Position numbers and translations under genes: made by a program | Shown: positions 45,950-55,829 of the stretch, one piece after another | Layout: each line of letters starts with the position of its first letter | Numbering within the stretch: position 1 is the first letter of the stretch | Source: Mycobacterium sp. ACS4331 | GTDB taxonomy: Bacteria > Actinomycetota > Actinomycetes > Mycobacteriales > Mycobacteriaceae | Reading direction: 5' to 3' | Assembly (NCBI RefSeq): GCF_001667265.1 | Contig: NZ_LZHW01000009.1 | Location: 1 to 64,000, forward strand | DNA length: 64,000 nucleotides | The notes under the pieces: generated by a model | Told to the model about the DNA's origin: nothing | The model's database searches: none | The model's input: the letters and a program-made list of their open reading frames with translations, nothing else

Positions 45950-46671
45950 TGCCCCCTGTGGCCCATGAGCCCGCACGCGAAGGTGTGGGCCACACGGTCT
46001 TGATGGTCGACGACGATCCCGACGTTCGGACCTCGGTGGCGCGCGGGCTGCGCCATTCGGGGTTCGACGTCCGGGTCGCGGCCAACGGCAAAGAAGCCCT
46101 GCGGCTGCTGTCCAGTGAATCGCACGACGCGCTCGTCCTCGACGTGCAGATGCCCGAACTGGACGGTGTCGCGGTCGTGACCGCACTGCGGGCCCTGGGC
46201 AACGACATCCCGATCTGTGTGCTGTCGGCCCGGGACACCGTCAACGATCGCATCGCCGGTCTCGAGGCCGGCGCGGACGACTACCTGACCAAGCCGTTCG
46301 ACCTCGGAGAACTCGTTGCGCGGCTGCGGGCTCTCCTGCGGCGGGCCAGCCATGCCGAGGAGCATTCCGACGCCATGACCGTCGGGCCGTTGACCGTCGA
46401 CACCGCACGGCGACTGGTGTTCGTCGGGGGTGAGCGGGCCGACCTCACCAAGCGGGAGTTCGACCTGCTCGCGGTGCTGGTGGACAACGCAGGCGTGGTG
46501 CTGTCGCGGCAGCGACTCCTCGAGTTGGTGTGGGGCTATGACTTCGACGTCGACACCAATGTGGCCGACGTCTTCGTCAGCTACCTGCGACGCAAACTCG
46601 AACGCGAAGGTGTGCCGCGCGTGATCCACACCGTCCGCGGGATCGGATACGTGCTTCGGGCCGATCCGTGA
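45949..46671 (+). CDS. OmpR-family response regulator, PrrA-like
   Basis: A 240-aa regulator. Receiver: [11 protein letters not shown], phosphoacceptor Asp in [13 protein letters not shown] and Lys in DDYLTKPF. Winged helix: [37 protein letters not shown] with ADV in place of the usual VDV. It is very similar to PrrA (Rv0903c) but lies elsewhere in the genome order, so it is called a paralogue. The GTG at 45949 overlaps the hemophore stop by one base; an internal GTG near 45985 is an alternative. Coupled to the kinase gene by GTGA. Confidence 0.87.
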   Translation: MPPVAHEPAREGVGHTVLMVDDDPDVRTSVARGLRHSGFDVRVAANGKEALRLLSSESHDALVLDVQMPELDGVAVVTALRALGNDIPICVLSARDTVNDRIAGLEAGADDYLTKPFDLGELVARLRALLRRASHAEEHSDAMTVGPLTVDTARRLVFVGGERADLTKREFDLLAVLVDNAGVVLSRQRLLELVWGYDFDVDTNVADVFVSYLRRKLEREGVPRVIHTVRGIGYVLRADP

Positions 46672-48014
46672 CCGATCCGGCACCGCCGAAGCGATGGCTG
46701 CGTTACCGCGCGTCGCTGCGCACCCGGGTCGCGAGCGCGGCCGCGATCGCCGCCGCGGCGGTGGTCGCAGCGCTCGTGGTGCTGACCTCGTTCGCGTTGG
46801 CCAGCAATGACGCGGCGCAACTCGACCGCCGCCTGGATGCCATCGTCGACGCCAGCACCGGCGGCAGCCGATCCAACGACGCGGCGCACGCGGTGTTCTT
46901 CACGGGTCGGTCGGTGCCGACGGGCGAGGTGGTGTTCCAGCGCGGACTGCAGCTGCCTGCGCGTCCGCCGGGCACCGACACCGTCACCGTCAACGGGGTC
47001 GAGTACCGCGTCCGCACGGTGATGTTGGACCGGCAGGGCGTCCTCATGTCGATCGGTATCCGGACCGACAGCATCCTGCTCAACCGTGCCCGCATCCCGC
47101 TCTACGTCGGCATCGCGGTGGTGGCCCTGCTGATCGCGGGCGGACTGGGCTGGCTGCTCGGCGGCGTGGCCACGCGTCCGCTGCGCAGGCTCACCGAACA
47201 GACGCAGCGCCTCGGTCAGGGCGGGGTCGACCAGATCGAACCCGTGCGCGGTGTCAAAGAGGCCGAGGATCTGTCGGAGGCCCTGATCGGCATGCTGCTG
47301 CGGTTGGCTGCCGCTCAGGCGTCGACGACTCAGTCGCTGCAGGCCGCACAGGATTTCGCGGCGAACGCGGCCCATGAACTGCGCACCCCGCTGACCGCGA
47401 TGCGGGCCGACCTCGACACCCTGCGCATCCACGATCTGCCGCCCCATGAGCGCGACGAGGTGGTCGCCGACCTGGCGCGCGCCCAGCGCCGCATCGAGGC
47501 GACCATCACCGCGCTGGGGCAGTTGGCGTCCGGTCAGCTGGCACAGGACGAAGACCGGGAACTGGTCGACATCGAGGAACTGCTGGACCGGGTGGCGCGG
47601 GAGAACACCCGCCCCGGCGGCACCGTCGAGATCGTCGTCGACACGCATTTCGCCGAACCGACCGACGGCGTCATCCTGGGCTGGCCGGGCGGTCTGCGCC
47701 TGGCCGTGGACAACCTGGTCCGCAATGCCATCACACATGGCAGGGCGTCGCGCATTGTGCTGACCGCACGACGCGACGCCGACGAGATGGCGATCATCGT
47801 CGACGACAATGGTTGCGGGTTGCCGGCCGACGAGCACCAGATCGTGCTCGGACGGTTCTCCCGGGGAAGCACGGCCGCGGCGGGCGGATCCGGCCTCGGC
47901 CTGGCACTGGTCGCGCAGCAGGCCGCGCTGCACGGCGGGCACATCGAACTGTCCGACGGCCCACTGGGCGGGTTACGTGCGACGCTGACGGTCGCGGCGC
48001 CGGCTCAGGGTTAG
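46668..48014 (+). CDS. Sensor histidine kinase, PrrB-like
   Basis: A 448-aa kinase. Two TM helices (about 22-46 and 145-170) flank a periplasmic loop. HAMP, then phosphoacceptor His in [21 protein letters not shown] box [12 protein letters not shown] boxes VDDNGCGLP and [12 protein letters not shown] complete the HATPase. Cognate of the upstream regulator. Its last 42 bp overlap the convergent DUF3054 gene. Confidence 0.88.
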   Translation: MTDPAPPKRWLRYRASLRTRVASAAAIAAAAVVAALVVLTSFALASNDAAQLDRRLDAIVDASTGGSRSNDAAHAVFFTGRSVPTGEVVFQRGLQLPARPPGTDTVTVNGVEYRVRTVMLDRQGVLMSIGIRTDSILLNRARIPLYVGIAVVALLIAGGLGWLLGGVATRPLRRLTEQTQRLGQGGVDQIEPVRGVKEAEDLSEALIGMLLRLAAAQASTTQSLQAAQDFAANAAHELRTPLTAMRADLDTLRIHDLPPHERDEVVADLARAQRRIEATITALGQLASGQLAQDEDRELVDIEELLDRVARENTRPGGTVEIVVDTHFAEPTDGVILGWPGGLRLAVDNLVRNAITHGRASRIVLTARRDADEMAIIVDDNGCGLPADEHQIVLGRFSRGSTAAAGGSGLGLALVAQQAALHGGHIELSDGPLGGLRATLTVAAPAQG

Positions 48015-48350
48015 CGCGCCGCGCCAGCCCAGCAGCAGCGCCGCCGTCACCAGCGAGGCGACGATGATGAACGAGACGGCCACACCCGCCGACGTCGCCT
48101 TGCGCAGCAGCATTCCGACGACGATCGTCGACACCCAGACCACCACGCCCGTCGGGGCGACCGCGGTGGGGGCGCGCCATCCGCGGGACGCGAGCCAGCC
48201 GACAGCCGCGCCGGTGAGGAAGGGCCAGGCCGTCTCGGCGATGCCCGCCAGCGTCATGCCTTCGGCATGGCTGCGCCGTCCGAGCGCACAGAACACCACG
48301 ACGGACACGATGTCCGCCAGGACCGCGAGGAGAACTCTGCGTTGACTCAT
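47973..48350 (-). CDS. DUF3054 membrane protein
   Basis: A 125-aa protein with four TM helices: LLAVLADIVSVVVFCALGRRSH (split here), TAWPFLTGAAVGWLASRGW, the P-T-G-V-V-V-W helix and a C-terminal helix. This is the DUF3054 pattern. The ATG overlaps the M23 gene stop (ATGA). The C-terminus is coded opposite the end of the kinase gene. Confidence 0.83.
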   Translation of the reverse strand: MSQRRVLLAVLADIVSVVVFCALGRRSHAEGMTLAGIAETAWPFLTGAAVGWLASRGWRAPTAVAPTGVVVWVSTIVVGMLLRKATSAGVAVSFIIVASLVTAALLLGWRGALTLSRRRDRQRRT

Positions 48351-49573
48351 TGCGCGACAGAGTAGGTCATGACGTCCCGGTCCAGGGGAAGCACCTCGAC
48401 CTCGTCGCGGGCGGCGAACCCGGGTTGCCGCGGTGCCGACTGCCCGGTGAACAGCTTGTCCACACTCTCGGCCGACGCCAGTCGCTCGTCCAGTCGGAAG
48501 GACTTGATGACGAACGGGAGGCCGTCGGCGGCCAAGGGGTCCGGGTTGTCCATCACGTGGAAGTGCAGGTGCGGGGCAGTGGTGTTCCCGGAGTTCCCCA
48601 GCTCGGCGATCTGCTGTCCCGGCTTGAGATCGTCACCCGGCTTGACGGTGATGCTGCCCGGTTTGAGGTGCGCGTAGAAGGCGTAGTTGCCGTCGCCGAG
48701 ATCCTGCACGACGTGGTTGCCGCCGTACTGGTCGAGCGGCAGGCCCGACGGCGACTTGGACGGCACCTGCTCGGGCAGGTTGTCGACGACGGCCACCACC
48801 TTGCCCGCACCGACCGCGTGGATCGGCGCGGCGAAGAACGCGTAGCTCTCCAGTTTGGTGGGATCGCCACTGAACAGGCGGAAGTCGTCGGTCGTCTGCA
48901 CGTAGTCGATCGCGAACCGCTCCGCGGCCCACAGCGCTCCGTTGATCGGGTTGAGCGCCATCCGGTGGGAGGAGGTGTCGCAGCACCCGTTGGCGTCGAC
49001 CCAGTTGGCGCCCTGCAGCGGCGGGTCGATGGCCACGGGCTTGCGCGTCGAGACCGTCACCGGGGCCACGGGTTGCGTCAGCTTGGCTGGCACCAGTCCC
49101 GGGATCGGCTTGCTGACCGTCAGATCGACGGTGTGAGTGATGTCGGACGGCGGTTCGGTCCCGTTGTCGACGACCACGTCGAGCCACACGATGGCGGTGC
49201 CGCCGGCCGGGATCACGGTCGTCGGCGTCGCGGTGTCGCCCAGCGCCCGGGTCCAGTACTTCAGGTTGTCGCCGGACAGCGTCAACAGACTGCGGTCACC
49301 GCTCTTGGCGGTCAGTGAGTTGAGCGTGGCGTTGCCCGGCAGAGAGTTCGTCAGGACCAGCTCGTAGACCAGGTGCGTGCGTCCGTCGGTGGCCGGAACC
49401 GGGACCGGGGGAGCCAGCACCGATCCGATCAGCGGGGTCGCCATGGGCGGGGCCGCGCTCGTGGTGGTGGTGGTCTCGGTGGGGGCCGGGTTCGACGAGC
49501 ATGCAACCATGCCGGTCGCGGCCAGCACGGTCGCGGCACACAGGAGCAGGCGGCGGGGCAGGGGACGCGTCAT
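48347..49573 (-). CDS. M23 (LytM)-domain lipoprotein
   Basis: A 408-aa lipoprotein: signal with lipobox MVAC, Thr/Pro linker, beta-rich domain (LVYELVLTNSLPGNATLN), then an M23 peptidase-like domain with ERFAIDYV, GGNHVVQDL, YAFYAHL and HLHFHVMD. The first zinc ligand, usually His before xxxD, is Arg/Phe here, so activity is uncertain. Likely acts on or senses peptidoglycan. A longer frame upstream extends into the next gene and is not used. Confidence 0.85.
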   Translation of the reverse strand: MTRPLPRRLLLCAATVLAATGMVACSSNPAPTETTTTTSAAPPMATPLIGSVLAPPVPVPATDGRTHLVYELVLTNSLPGNATLNSLTAKSGDRSLLTLSGDNLKYWTRALGDTATPTTVIPAGGTAIVWLDVVVDNGTEPPSDITHTVDLTVSKPIPGLVPAKLTQPVAPVTVSTRKPVAIDPPLQGANWVDANGCCDTSSHRMALNPINGALWAAERFAIDYVQTTDDFRLFSGDPTKLESYAFFAAPIHAVGAGKVVAVVDNLPEQVPSKSPSGLPLDQYGGNHVVQDLGDGNYAFYAHLKPGSITVKPGDDLKPGQQIAELGNSGNTTAPHLHFHVMDNPDPLAADGLPFVIKSFRLDERLASAESVDKLFTGQSAPRQPGFAARDEVEVLPLDRDVMTYSVAQ

Positions 49574-49614
49574 GGGGCAGATCAAATCACGGTCGGCGCA
49601 TTGACGGGTCCACG

Positions 49615-50820
49615 TCAGGAATCCTCGTCGGCGCGTCCGGCCCGCTCGGGCCCCCGATCCTCCGGCCCTGGCGGCAACGGACCCTGCAGTGCGGAGTCGC
49701 CTGCGTCCGCGGCGGGTTCGGCCTCGGCGGCCGGCGCCGGCGCGCTCCCCGGGGTCTCCGGCGGTTCCGACGAGACGTCGGGATCGACCTGACTCTCGGT
49801 GCGGAACATGAAGAAGAACACCACCCAGCCGATCGCGGCGATGAAGATCCAGCTCACCAGCCGGTAGATCAGCATGGCTGAGATCGCGGCGGGCAGCGTC
49901 ATCCCGCTGGACACCAGGCCGGGCACCAGCACGGCCTCGACCACGAGCAGGCCGCCGGGCATCAGCGGAATGGACCCGACGGCACGGGCCGCGGCGTAGG
50001 CGACCGTCAGCCCGGCCAGCGAGGGATGGCCGCCGGCGGCGTATGCCGCGAACGCCAGGCAGGCCACATCGCAGACCCAGTTGAAGAACGACCATCCGAA
50101 CGCCGTGCCGAGCTGGCGACGGGTCAGGCTCACCGACTCGAGCTGGCGCAGGATCTCGCGCCACTTGTCCAGCCAGGTGTCGGCAGGCTTGCCGCGGAGC
50201 TGGTTGATCCAGGCCAGCACCCGCACGCCGATGCCCTCGAGCAGTTCCGGGCGGGACGCCACCGCCTGGGCCAGCAGCAGCAGGACGATGAACCCGCCGA
50301 GGGTGAACAGCAGTGAGAACGGATTGTTCTTGGCGCCCAACAGAAACGCGCCGCCGAGCCCGAGCAGCGCCAGACCCACCACCTGCAGGGCACCGGACAT
50401 CACCAGCTGCCACGACGCCACCACCGGCGAAGCGCCCCACAGGCGCTGCTGCCGGTAGATGAAGGTCGCGCTGAGCACCGGGCCGCCCGGCAGCGTGGTG
50501 CTCAGTGCGTTGCCCGCGTAGAAGGCCGCCTCCGACCGCAGCTGCCGCACCCGCACCCCGGCGGCCCGCAGCAGTTCGCGCTGGATCTGCGCGAAGCTGT
50601 GCATCGAGAGCATCGCCGCGGCCAGGCAGGCCAGCACCCACCACCAGTTGGCGCTGAGCAGGCTGCGCCAGGCCTTGGCGAGCTGATCCCAGACCAGAGT
50701 GGCCTCAATCGTCAGCACGATGGCGACGACACCGAGGATCACCCAGCGCAGCCACCAGTACCTGCCGCGGCCAGAACCCGCCTCGTCGGTGGCGTCCCTG
50801 GCCGGCGCGTCGTGGGACAC
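49615..50820 (-). CDS. YbhN/LPG-synthase-TM family membrane protein (Rv0204c-like)
   Basis: A 401-aa protein with about eight TM helices and no catalytic LPG-synthase domain. [22 protein letters not shown] and [17 protein letters not shown] are the signature segments of the UPF0104/YbhN family, whose members flip or move lipids. The C-terminal 70 residues are an acidic Pro/Ala tail. GTG at 50820. Divergent from the AI-2E-type permease gene across 81 bp. Confidence 0.85.
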   Translation of the reverse strand: MSHDAPARDATDEAGSGRGRYWWLRWVILGVVAIVLTIEATLVWDQLAKAWRSLLSANWWWVLACLAAAMLSMHSFAQIQRELLRAAGVRVRQLRSEAAFYAGNALSTTLPGGPVLSATFIYRQQRLWGASPVVASWQLVMSGALQVVGLALLGLGGAFLLGAKNNPFSLLFTLGGFIVLLLLAQAVASRPELLEGIGVRVLAWINQLRGKPADTWLDKWREILRQLESVSLTRRQLGTAFGWSFFNWVCDVACLAFAAYAAGGHPSLAGLTVAYAAARAVGSIPLMPGGLLVVEAVLVPGLVSSGMTLPAAISAMLIYRLVSWIFIAAIGWVVFFFMFRTESQVDPDVSSEPPETPGSAPAPAAEAEPAADAGDSALQGPLPPGPEDRGPERAGRADEDS

Positions 50821-50901
50821 GCCGTTCAGGGTAACGGCGCGGGGCGCTCCCGAGCGTTCCGGAAGCCCGGCGCGCCCGGTATCCGCGGCTACGCTGACCA
50901 G

Positions 50902-52053
50902 ATGTCATCGCCTCTGCCGGAAGATGCATCAGTCACACCACTGGTCCGCAAGATGTCCGCATGGGCATGGCGACTCCTCGTGCTGTTCGCAGCGCTGATC
51001 GCCGTGCTGTGGGTGGTCAAGAACCTGCTGGTGCTCGTCGTTCCGGTCGCGCTCGCGACGATGCTCACGGCGCTGCTGCTGCCCGCGGTGGACTGGCTGG
51101 ACCGGCGTGGTGCGCCGCGCGGGGGCGCCGTGGCACTGGTGCTGCTCAGCGGTTTCGCGATCCTGGGCGGCATCATGACGTTCGTCGTCAGCCAGTTCGT
51201 CAAGGGTCTGCCGAGCCTGACCGAGGAGGTCACCCGCAGCATCGATTCGGCCCGGACGTGGCTGATCGAAGGTCCACTGGGGCTCAGCCGCGACCAGATC
51301 GACCACGCCGGCGACGCCGCTATCGAGGCCATCCGCAACAACCAGGAGCAGCTCACCAGCGGCGCCCTCTCGACCGCGGCCACCGTCACCGAGATCGTCA
51401 CCGGCGCGCTGCTGGTGCTGTTCACGCTGATCTTCTTCCTGCACGGTGGCCGCAACATCTGGGCCTTCGTGCAGAAGATCTTCCCGGTCAGTGTCCGCGA
51501 ACGAGTCGGCGACGCCGGGCGCGCGGGCTTCCACTCTCTGATCGGATACATCCGCGCGACGTTCCTGGTGGCCCTCGTCGACGCCATCGGCATCGGAACG
51601 GGCCTGGCGATCATGGGCATCCCGCTGGCCCTGCCGCTGGCGTCGCTGGTGTTCCTGGGTGCGTTCATCCCCCTGGTGGGTGCGGTGATCACCGGGTTCC
51701 TGGCCGTGGTTGTGGCGCTGCTGGCGAAGGGCTTCCTGTACGCCCTGATCACGTTGGGCCTGATCATCGCTGTACAGCAGTTGGAGGCCCACATCCTGCA
51801 GCCGCTGGTGATGGGGCGCGCGGTGTCGATCCATCCACTTGCCGTCGTGCTGGGCATCGCCGGCGGCGGTGTCCTGGCGGGCATCGTCGGCGCGCTGTTG
51901 GCGGTGCCGCTCATCGCGTTCCTCAACAGTGCGGTGCGGGTCCTGGTCGCCGAGGACCCCGAAGCCGAGGAGGAGCGCCAGGAGGCGCTGCTCGACGAGG
52001 GCCGAGGCCCGGTGATCGACGCCCCGGCCGACGAGGTGCCGGAGAAGTCCTAG
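50902..52053 (+). CDS. AI-2E-type transporter (Rv0205-like)
   Basis: A 383-aa membrane protein of PF01594 with about eight TM helices. [40 protein letters not shown] and [15 protein letters not shown] are family hallmarks. Substrates vary (Na+/H+ or signalling molecules); not deducible here. The cytoplasmic tail is acidic. Convergent with mmpL3, separated by a hairpin terminator. Confidence 0.87.
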   Translation: MSSPLPEDASVTPLVRKMSAWAWRLLVLFAALIAVLWVVKNLLVLVVPVALATMLTALLLPAVDWLDRRGAPRGGAVALVLLSGFAILGGIMTFVVSQFVKGLPSLTEEVTRSIDSARTWLIEGPLGLSRDQIDHAGDAAIEAIRNNQEQLTSGALSTAATVTEIVTGALLVLFTLIFFLHGGRNIWAFVQKIFPVSVRERVGDAGRAGFHSLIGYIRATFLVALVDAIGIGTGLAIMGIPLALPLASLVFLGAFIPLVGAVITGFLAVVVALLAKGFLYALITLGLIIAVQQLEAHILQPLVMGRAVSIHPLAVVLGIAGGGVLAGIVGALLAVPLIAFLNSAVRVLVAEDPEAEEERQEALLDEGRGPVIDAPADEVPEKS

Positions 52054-52062
52054 CTGCCGAAA

Positions 52063-52103
52063 CACCGCGAGCGTGCCGGGGAGACCCCGACACGCTCGCG
52101 GTG
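52063..52103. terminator. Bidirectional hairpin terminator between Rv0205-like gene and mmpL3
   Basis: CACCGCGAGCGTG (52063-52075) pairs with CACGCTCGCGGTG (52091-52103). An inner CGGGG/CCCCG pair (52077-52081 / 52085-52089) extends the stem, with one C-A mismatch and a 3-nt loop (AGA). It lies between convergent stops. Confidence 0.82.
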
Positions 52104-52114
52104 AAGAGAACCGG

Positions 52115-55054
52115 TTAGATCCGGCGGCCTTCGCGGCGCAGAAGATCCTGCGCGCTGACGCCCCCACCCCGGCGCGAGGTCTTCTCATCGTCCCCACGGG
52201 CGTTGAGCTTCTCGGTCGCGGCGTCGGTGTCGCTCTGGCGCGGCTTGCTGACCGGGATGGCCCGAGTCGCGGGCTCCTCGTCGGCAGGGTTCTGCGCCGG
52301 AATCGCGGTGGTGGCGTCCGACGGATCGCCGGGCCCCATCGACCGGGTCGGGTCAGACGACGGCCCGGACTGCGTATAGGGCTGCGGCGCAGAGCTTCCC
52401 GGCTTACCGCGGAGTTCGCCCAACCATGATTCGATCTCGCGCTCCCCGGACGCCGGCGGGCGCGGCGGCTGATTCCGCTGCGTCACCGACCCCGCCGCCT
52501 GTGCCGCGTTGCTGACAGCGTTGCGCATGGCGTTGCGGGCGGAGCTGAAACGTGTTGTCGGGACGTCGCTTTCGGCAGGATCGGGTTCGGGGCTGGGGAG
52601 GCGACGGGTGCCTGCGCCGGACGGGGCCTCGGGCAGCGCACGGGTCGGGGCCTCGCTGCGCGGCCGCGGCGGCAGGCCCGGTGCGGGATGGGTCGGGTCG
52701 TGCGGCGGACGACGGTCCGCGACGCCGGCGCCCACACCCACACTCACGGGTGCGTCCTCATCGGGCTCGCCGGTGGGATGCTTGCGCTCGTCGGGCAGAT
52801 GGATCTCGCCGAGGCCCAACCTGTTCTGCCACACCTTCATCCATCGCGGCGCCCACCAGCAGTCGTCGCCGAGCATCTTCATGATCGCGGGCACCAGGAA
52901 CATGCGGACCACGGTGGCGTCGAGCAGCAGCGCGAACAGCAGGCCGAACGCGAGGTACTTCATCATCACCAGGTCGGAGAACACGAACGCGCCGGCCACC
53001 ACCGCGAGAACCAGCGCGGCCGCGGTGATCAGCCGACCCGTGGTGGCCGTACCGATGCGGATCGCCTCGGTGGTCGACATCCCGCGTTCGCGGGCCTCGA
53101 CCATGCGGGACACCAGGAACACCTCGTAGTCCGTGGACAGGCCGTAGATGACCGCGATGATCAGGCCGATCACGGGCGCGGTCAGCGGGGTGGGGGTGTA
53201 GTTCAACACCCCGGCGCCGTGCCCGTCGACGAACATCCAGGTCAGGATGCCCAGCGTCGACCCCAGCGTCAGCACGCTCATCACCGCGGCCTTGATGGGC
53301 AGCACCACCGAACCGAAGGCCAGGAACATCAGCAGGGTCGTCGTGGTCAACAGGATGAGCGCCATCAGGGGCAGCTTGTGGAACATCGTCGCGATGCTGT
53401 CCTGCTCAAGCGCAGGCGTACCGCCCACCCACATCGTCACGCCCTTGGGCAGGGGGATGGCGCGCAACTCCTCCATCTTCTTGGCGGCGTCGTTGCGCAC
53501 CTCGAGGCCGTTCTGGATGACCGTGACGTTGTCGGCGGTCTTCTCGGCCTTGGCGCTGGGGTCGTCCGGGTTGGGGGCGACGGCGCGTTCGGTCCACTCG
53601 GGGTTGGTGAACCCGGGGATGCTGGACGCGCGGGTCGCGATCTGCTCGACCTGCTCCGGCGTGGCGTCCTGGATGACGAGCGTCAACTGCTCGGTGCGGT
53701 AACCGGGGAAGGTGCGGTCGAAGTCCTCCTGCGCCATGCGGACCGAGTTGTCCGGCGGCAGGTACTTCTCGCTGATGCCGCCGAGCGCGAGCTTCCCGAG
53801 CGGGACGATCAGCAGGATCATGAGGATGATGATCGGCACGGCGAACACCACGGGCCGCTTCATCACACGGTTGACCAGCACACCCCAGAAACCCTGCTCG
53901 ACCTCTTCGCGGGTCTTGGTCTTCTGCGTCTTGTCCGCGAGCCATTCGATGATGGCCCGGGAGAAGCCCCAGTTGCGCAGGAACGGCACCCGCAGCAGGG
54001 TGCGGACGCCGAACGCGTCCACGTTGGGGCCCAGGATCGCCAGGATCGCCGGCAGCACGGTGACCGACAGGATCGCGGCCAGCATCACCGAGGACATGCC
54101 CGCGTACGTCAGTGACTTGAGGAAGCCCTGCGGGAACAGCAGGAGGCCGGCCAGCGAGGCCACGATCAGGACGGCCGAGAAGACCACCGTGCGACCGGCG
54201 GTCATGACCGTGCGGCGCACCGCCGTTTCGGTGTCGTACCCCTCGGCCAGCTCCTCTCGGAATCGGCTCACGACGAACAGTCCGTAGTCGATCGCGATAC
54301 CCAGGCCGATCAGCGTCACGACGGGCTGGGCGAAATAGTGCACCTGCTGGAAGTGCGTGATGATCATCAGGATGCCCATCGAGCCGGCGATGGCCAGACC
54401 ACCGACCATGGCGGGCAGGAAGGCCGCGATGACGCCGCCGAAGACGAAGAACAGCACCACCGCGACCAGCGGCAGCGCGAGCACCTCGGCGCGCAGCTGG
54501 TCCTCGGCGATGGTGCCGGTCAACTCGTTGGCCAGCGGTTGCAGGCCCGCGAGTTCGATCTTGCCGTCGTCGACCTTCTCGAGGTCCTCCTTGACGTGCA
54601 GTTTGTAGTTGTTGAGGATCTCGTCGTCGTTGTCGCCCTTGAGCGGCATGATGATGAAGGTCCGCTTGCCGTCTTTGGTGTTGAAGCCCGATCCGCTCGG
54701 GTCGGCCGACGGGTCCTTCAGGTAGCCGACCCACTGCAGGATCTGGTCCGGATGGTCCTTCTGGACCTGGTCCAGTTCGGCGGCGACCTTCTTGGCCCAG
54801 ACCGGGTCGTTGACCTTCTTGCCCTCGGGGGCGTCCAGGATCGCGACGATGTGACTGAGCCGGTCACGTCCGTACACTTCGTCGGCCAGCACCGAAGCCT
54901 TGACCGACTCGCTGCCCTCGTCGTAGAAGCCGCTCTGGGTGACGTGCTTGCCGAGGCTCATTCCGTAGATGCCGCCGCCGAGACACAGTGCAACCATCAC
55001 CGCGATGACGATGAATCGGTATCGATGTACCGTTCGACCCCACCAGGCGAACAC
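52115..55054 (-). CDS. mmpL3: Trehalose monomycolate transporter MmpL3
   Basis: A 979-aa RND transporter that moves trehalose monomycolate to the cell envelope. It has twelve TM helices, and both Asp-Tyr proton-relay pairs are intact (AIDYGLF about 256, STDYEVF about 640). The C-terminal cytoplasmic tail of about 230 residues is Pro/Ser-rich with an Arg-rich end. The GTG at 55054 has GAGGAG 6 nt upstream. Matches Rv0206c, the target of several inhibitors, and is expected to be essential. Confidence 0.95.
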   Translation of the reverse strand: MFAWWGRTVHRYRFIVIAVMVALCLGGGIYGMSLGKHVTQSGFYDEGSESVKASVLADEVYGRDRLSHIVAILDAPEGKKVNDPVWAKKVAAELDQVQKDHPDQILQWVGYLKDPSADPSGSGFNTKDGKRTFIIMPLKGDNDDEILNNYKLHVKEDLEKVDDGKIELAGLQPLANELTGTIAEDQLRAEVLALPLVAVVLFFVFGGVIAAFLPAMVGGLAIAGSMGILMIITHFQQVHYFAQPVVTLIGLGIAIDYGLFVVSRFREELAEGYDTETAVRRTVMTAGRTVVFSAVLIVASLAGLLLFPQGFLKSLTYAGMSSVMLAAILSVTVLPAILAILGPNVDAFGVRTLLRVPFLRNWGFSRAIIEWLADKTQKTKTREEVEQGFWGVLVNRVMKRPVVFAVPIIILMILLIVPLGKLALGGISEKYLPPDNSVRMAQEDFDRTFPGYRTEQLTLVIQDATPEQVEQIATRASSIPGFTNPEWTERAVAPNPDDPSAKAEKTADNVTVIQNGLEVRNDAAKKMEELRAIPLPKGVTMWVGGTPALEQDSIATMFHKLPLMALILLTTTTLLMFLAFGSVVLPIKAAVMSVLTLGSTLGILTWMFVDGHGAGVLNYTPTPLTAPVIGLIIAVIYGLSTDYEVFLVSRMVEARERGMSTTEAIRIGTATTGRLITAAALVLAVVAGAFVFSDLVMMKYLAFGLLFALLLDATVVRMFLVPAIMKMLGDDCWWAPRWMKVWQNRLGLGEIHLPDERKHPTGEPDEDAPVSVGVGAGVADRRPPHDPTHPAPGLPPRPRSEAPTRALPEAPSGAGTRRLPSPEPDPAESDVPTTRFSSARNAMRNAVSNAAQAAGSVTQRNQPPRPPASGEREIESWLGELRGKPGSSAPQPYTQSGPSSDPTRSMGPGDPSDATTAIPAQNPADEEPATRAIPVSKPRQSDTDAATEKLNARGDDEKTSRRGGGVSAQDLLRREGRRI

Positions 55055-55063
55055 GTAAGCTCC

Positions 55064-55114
55064 TCAAAAGTCTTGATCAGCACGCGGTGCGTGCTGTAAT
55101 CACGTCAAAAGTCT
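55064..55114. promoter_or_regulatory. Palindrome flanked by direct repeats upstream of mmpL3
   Basis: TCAAAAGTCT occurs at 55064-55073 and 55105-55114, 41 bp apart. Between them is a perfect 8-bp inverted repeat, CAGCACGC-GGT-GCGTGCTG (55078-55096). The block occupies the gap between the NYN gene and the mmpL3 start on the minus strand. It could be an operator and promoter for mmpL3; the minus strand of one repeat gives TTGACG as a -35-like hexamer. Confidence 0.5.
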
Positions 55115-55142
55115 GTAGTTGTCTCTCACCAGGCGAATCGCG

Positions 55143-55829
55143 TCAAGCCCGGGAGGCGAGCAGCGACGACAGCGGTCGGAACGGCTGAAGCCACGCCCCC
55201 TCGTCTGGAAGCGAATCTAGGCCGATTCGCGGCAGCGGCTCCCGGAAAACGCCAGGAATGTCCTCCAGGTCGACGAACTCCAAGGTATCCGACGCTAGCG
55301 CCCAACTCGCATGTTCGCGAAATCCGAGCACCTGCACGGCCACGCCGTCCTCGCGGGCGATCTGCTCGAGCGGATGCCGGAACGCCTGCCCGTCCGCCGA
55401 GGCCACGAGCAGCGCGGCCAGCCCCTCCTGGCGTCGCAGGGCGATGTGGTTGAGCATATCGGCGTCGACGTCGCTGTCCTCGTCGATCTTGGGTTTGGCG
55501 AACACCGCGAAACCCACGTTACGCAACGCCTCCACCCAGGGCCGCACATTGTCCGCGCTGCCTGGGGCGATGTTCGTGAAGACGGTGGCCTCGGGTTCGA
55601 CGCTCACCCCGGGCTCGTCGATGGCTTCGATGACCTCAGCGGTCCTGGCCAGCAGCCAGCGGCCCAGGGCGTCGAAGCGCGGGCGGTGCGCGGCGGTCGG
55701 TCTGCCCCCGAGGATCGCGCCCAGCCCCATGTCGAGGTTGGGTGCGTCCCAGACCAGCAGCACGCGCCGGACCGTCTCGACGTCCGACTCGCCCTGGGGG
55801 GCCTCGGTGCCCGAATCCACCATGGTCAT
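55143..55829 (-). CDS. NYN-domain protein (Rv0207c-like)
   Basis: A 228-aa protein with a PIN-like NYN fold: VLLVWDAPNLDMGLGAILG, acidic residues in DEDSDVDADMLNHIALR, and LLVASADGQAFRHPLEQ. These acids fit a metal-dependent RNase site. The ATG overlaps the trmB stop (ATGA), so it is translated with the tRNA methyltransferase, consistent with an RNA-related role. Followed by mmpL3 88 bp downstream. Confidence 0.85.
   Translation of the reverse strand: MTMVDSGTEAPQGESDVETVRRVLLVWDAPNLDMGLGAILGGRPTAAHRPRFDALGRWLLARTAEVIEAIDEPGVSVEPEATVFTNIAPGSADNVRPWVEALRNVGFAVFAKPKIDEDSDVDADMLNHIALRRQEGLAALLVASADGQAFRHPLEQIAREDGVAVQVLGFREHASWALASDTLEFVDLEDIPGVFREPLPRIGLDSLPDEGAWLQPFRPLSSLLASRA

Noticed and set aside
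49574..50644. Extension of the M23 lipoprotein frame upstream into the YbhN-type gene
   Set aside because: A signal peptide with lipobox begins at 49573, and the upstream part is a shadow of the YbhN-type gene.
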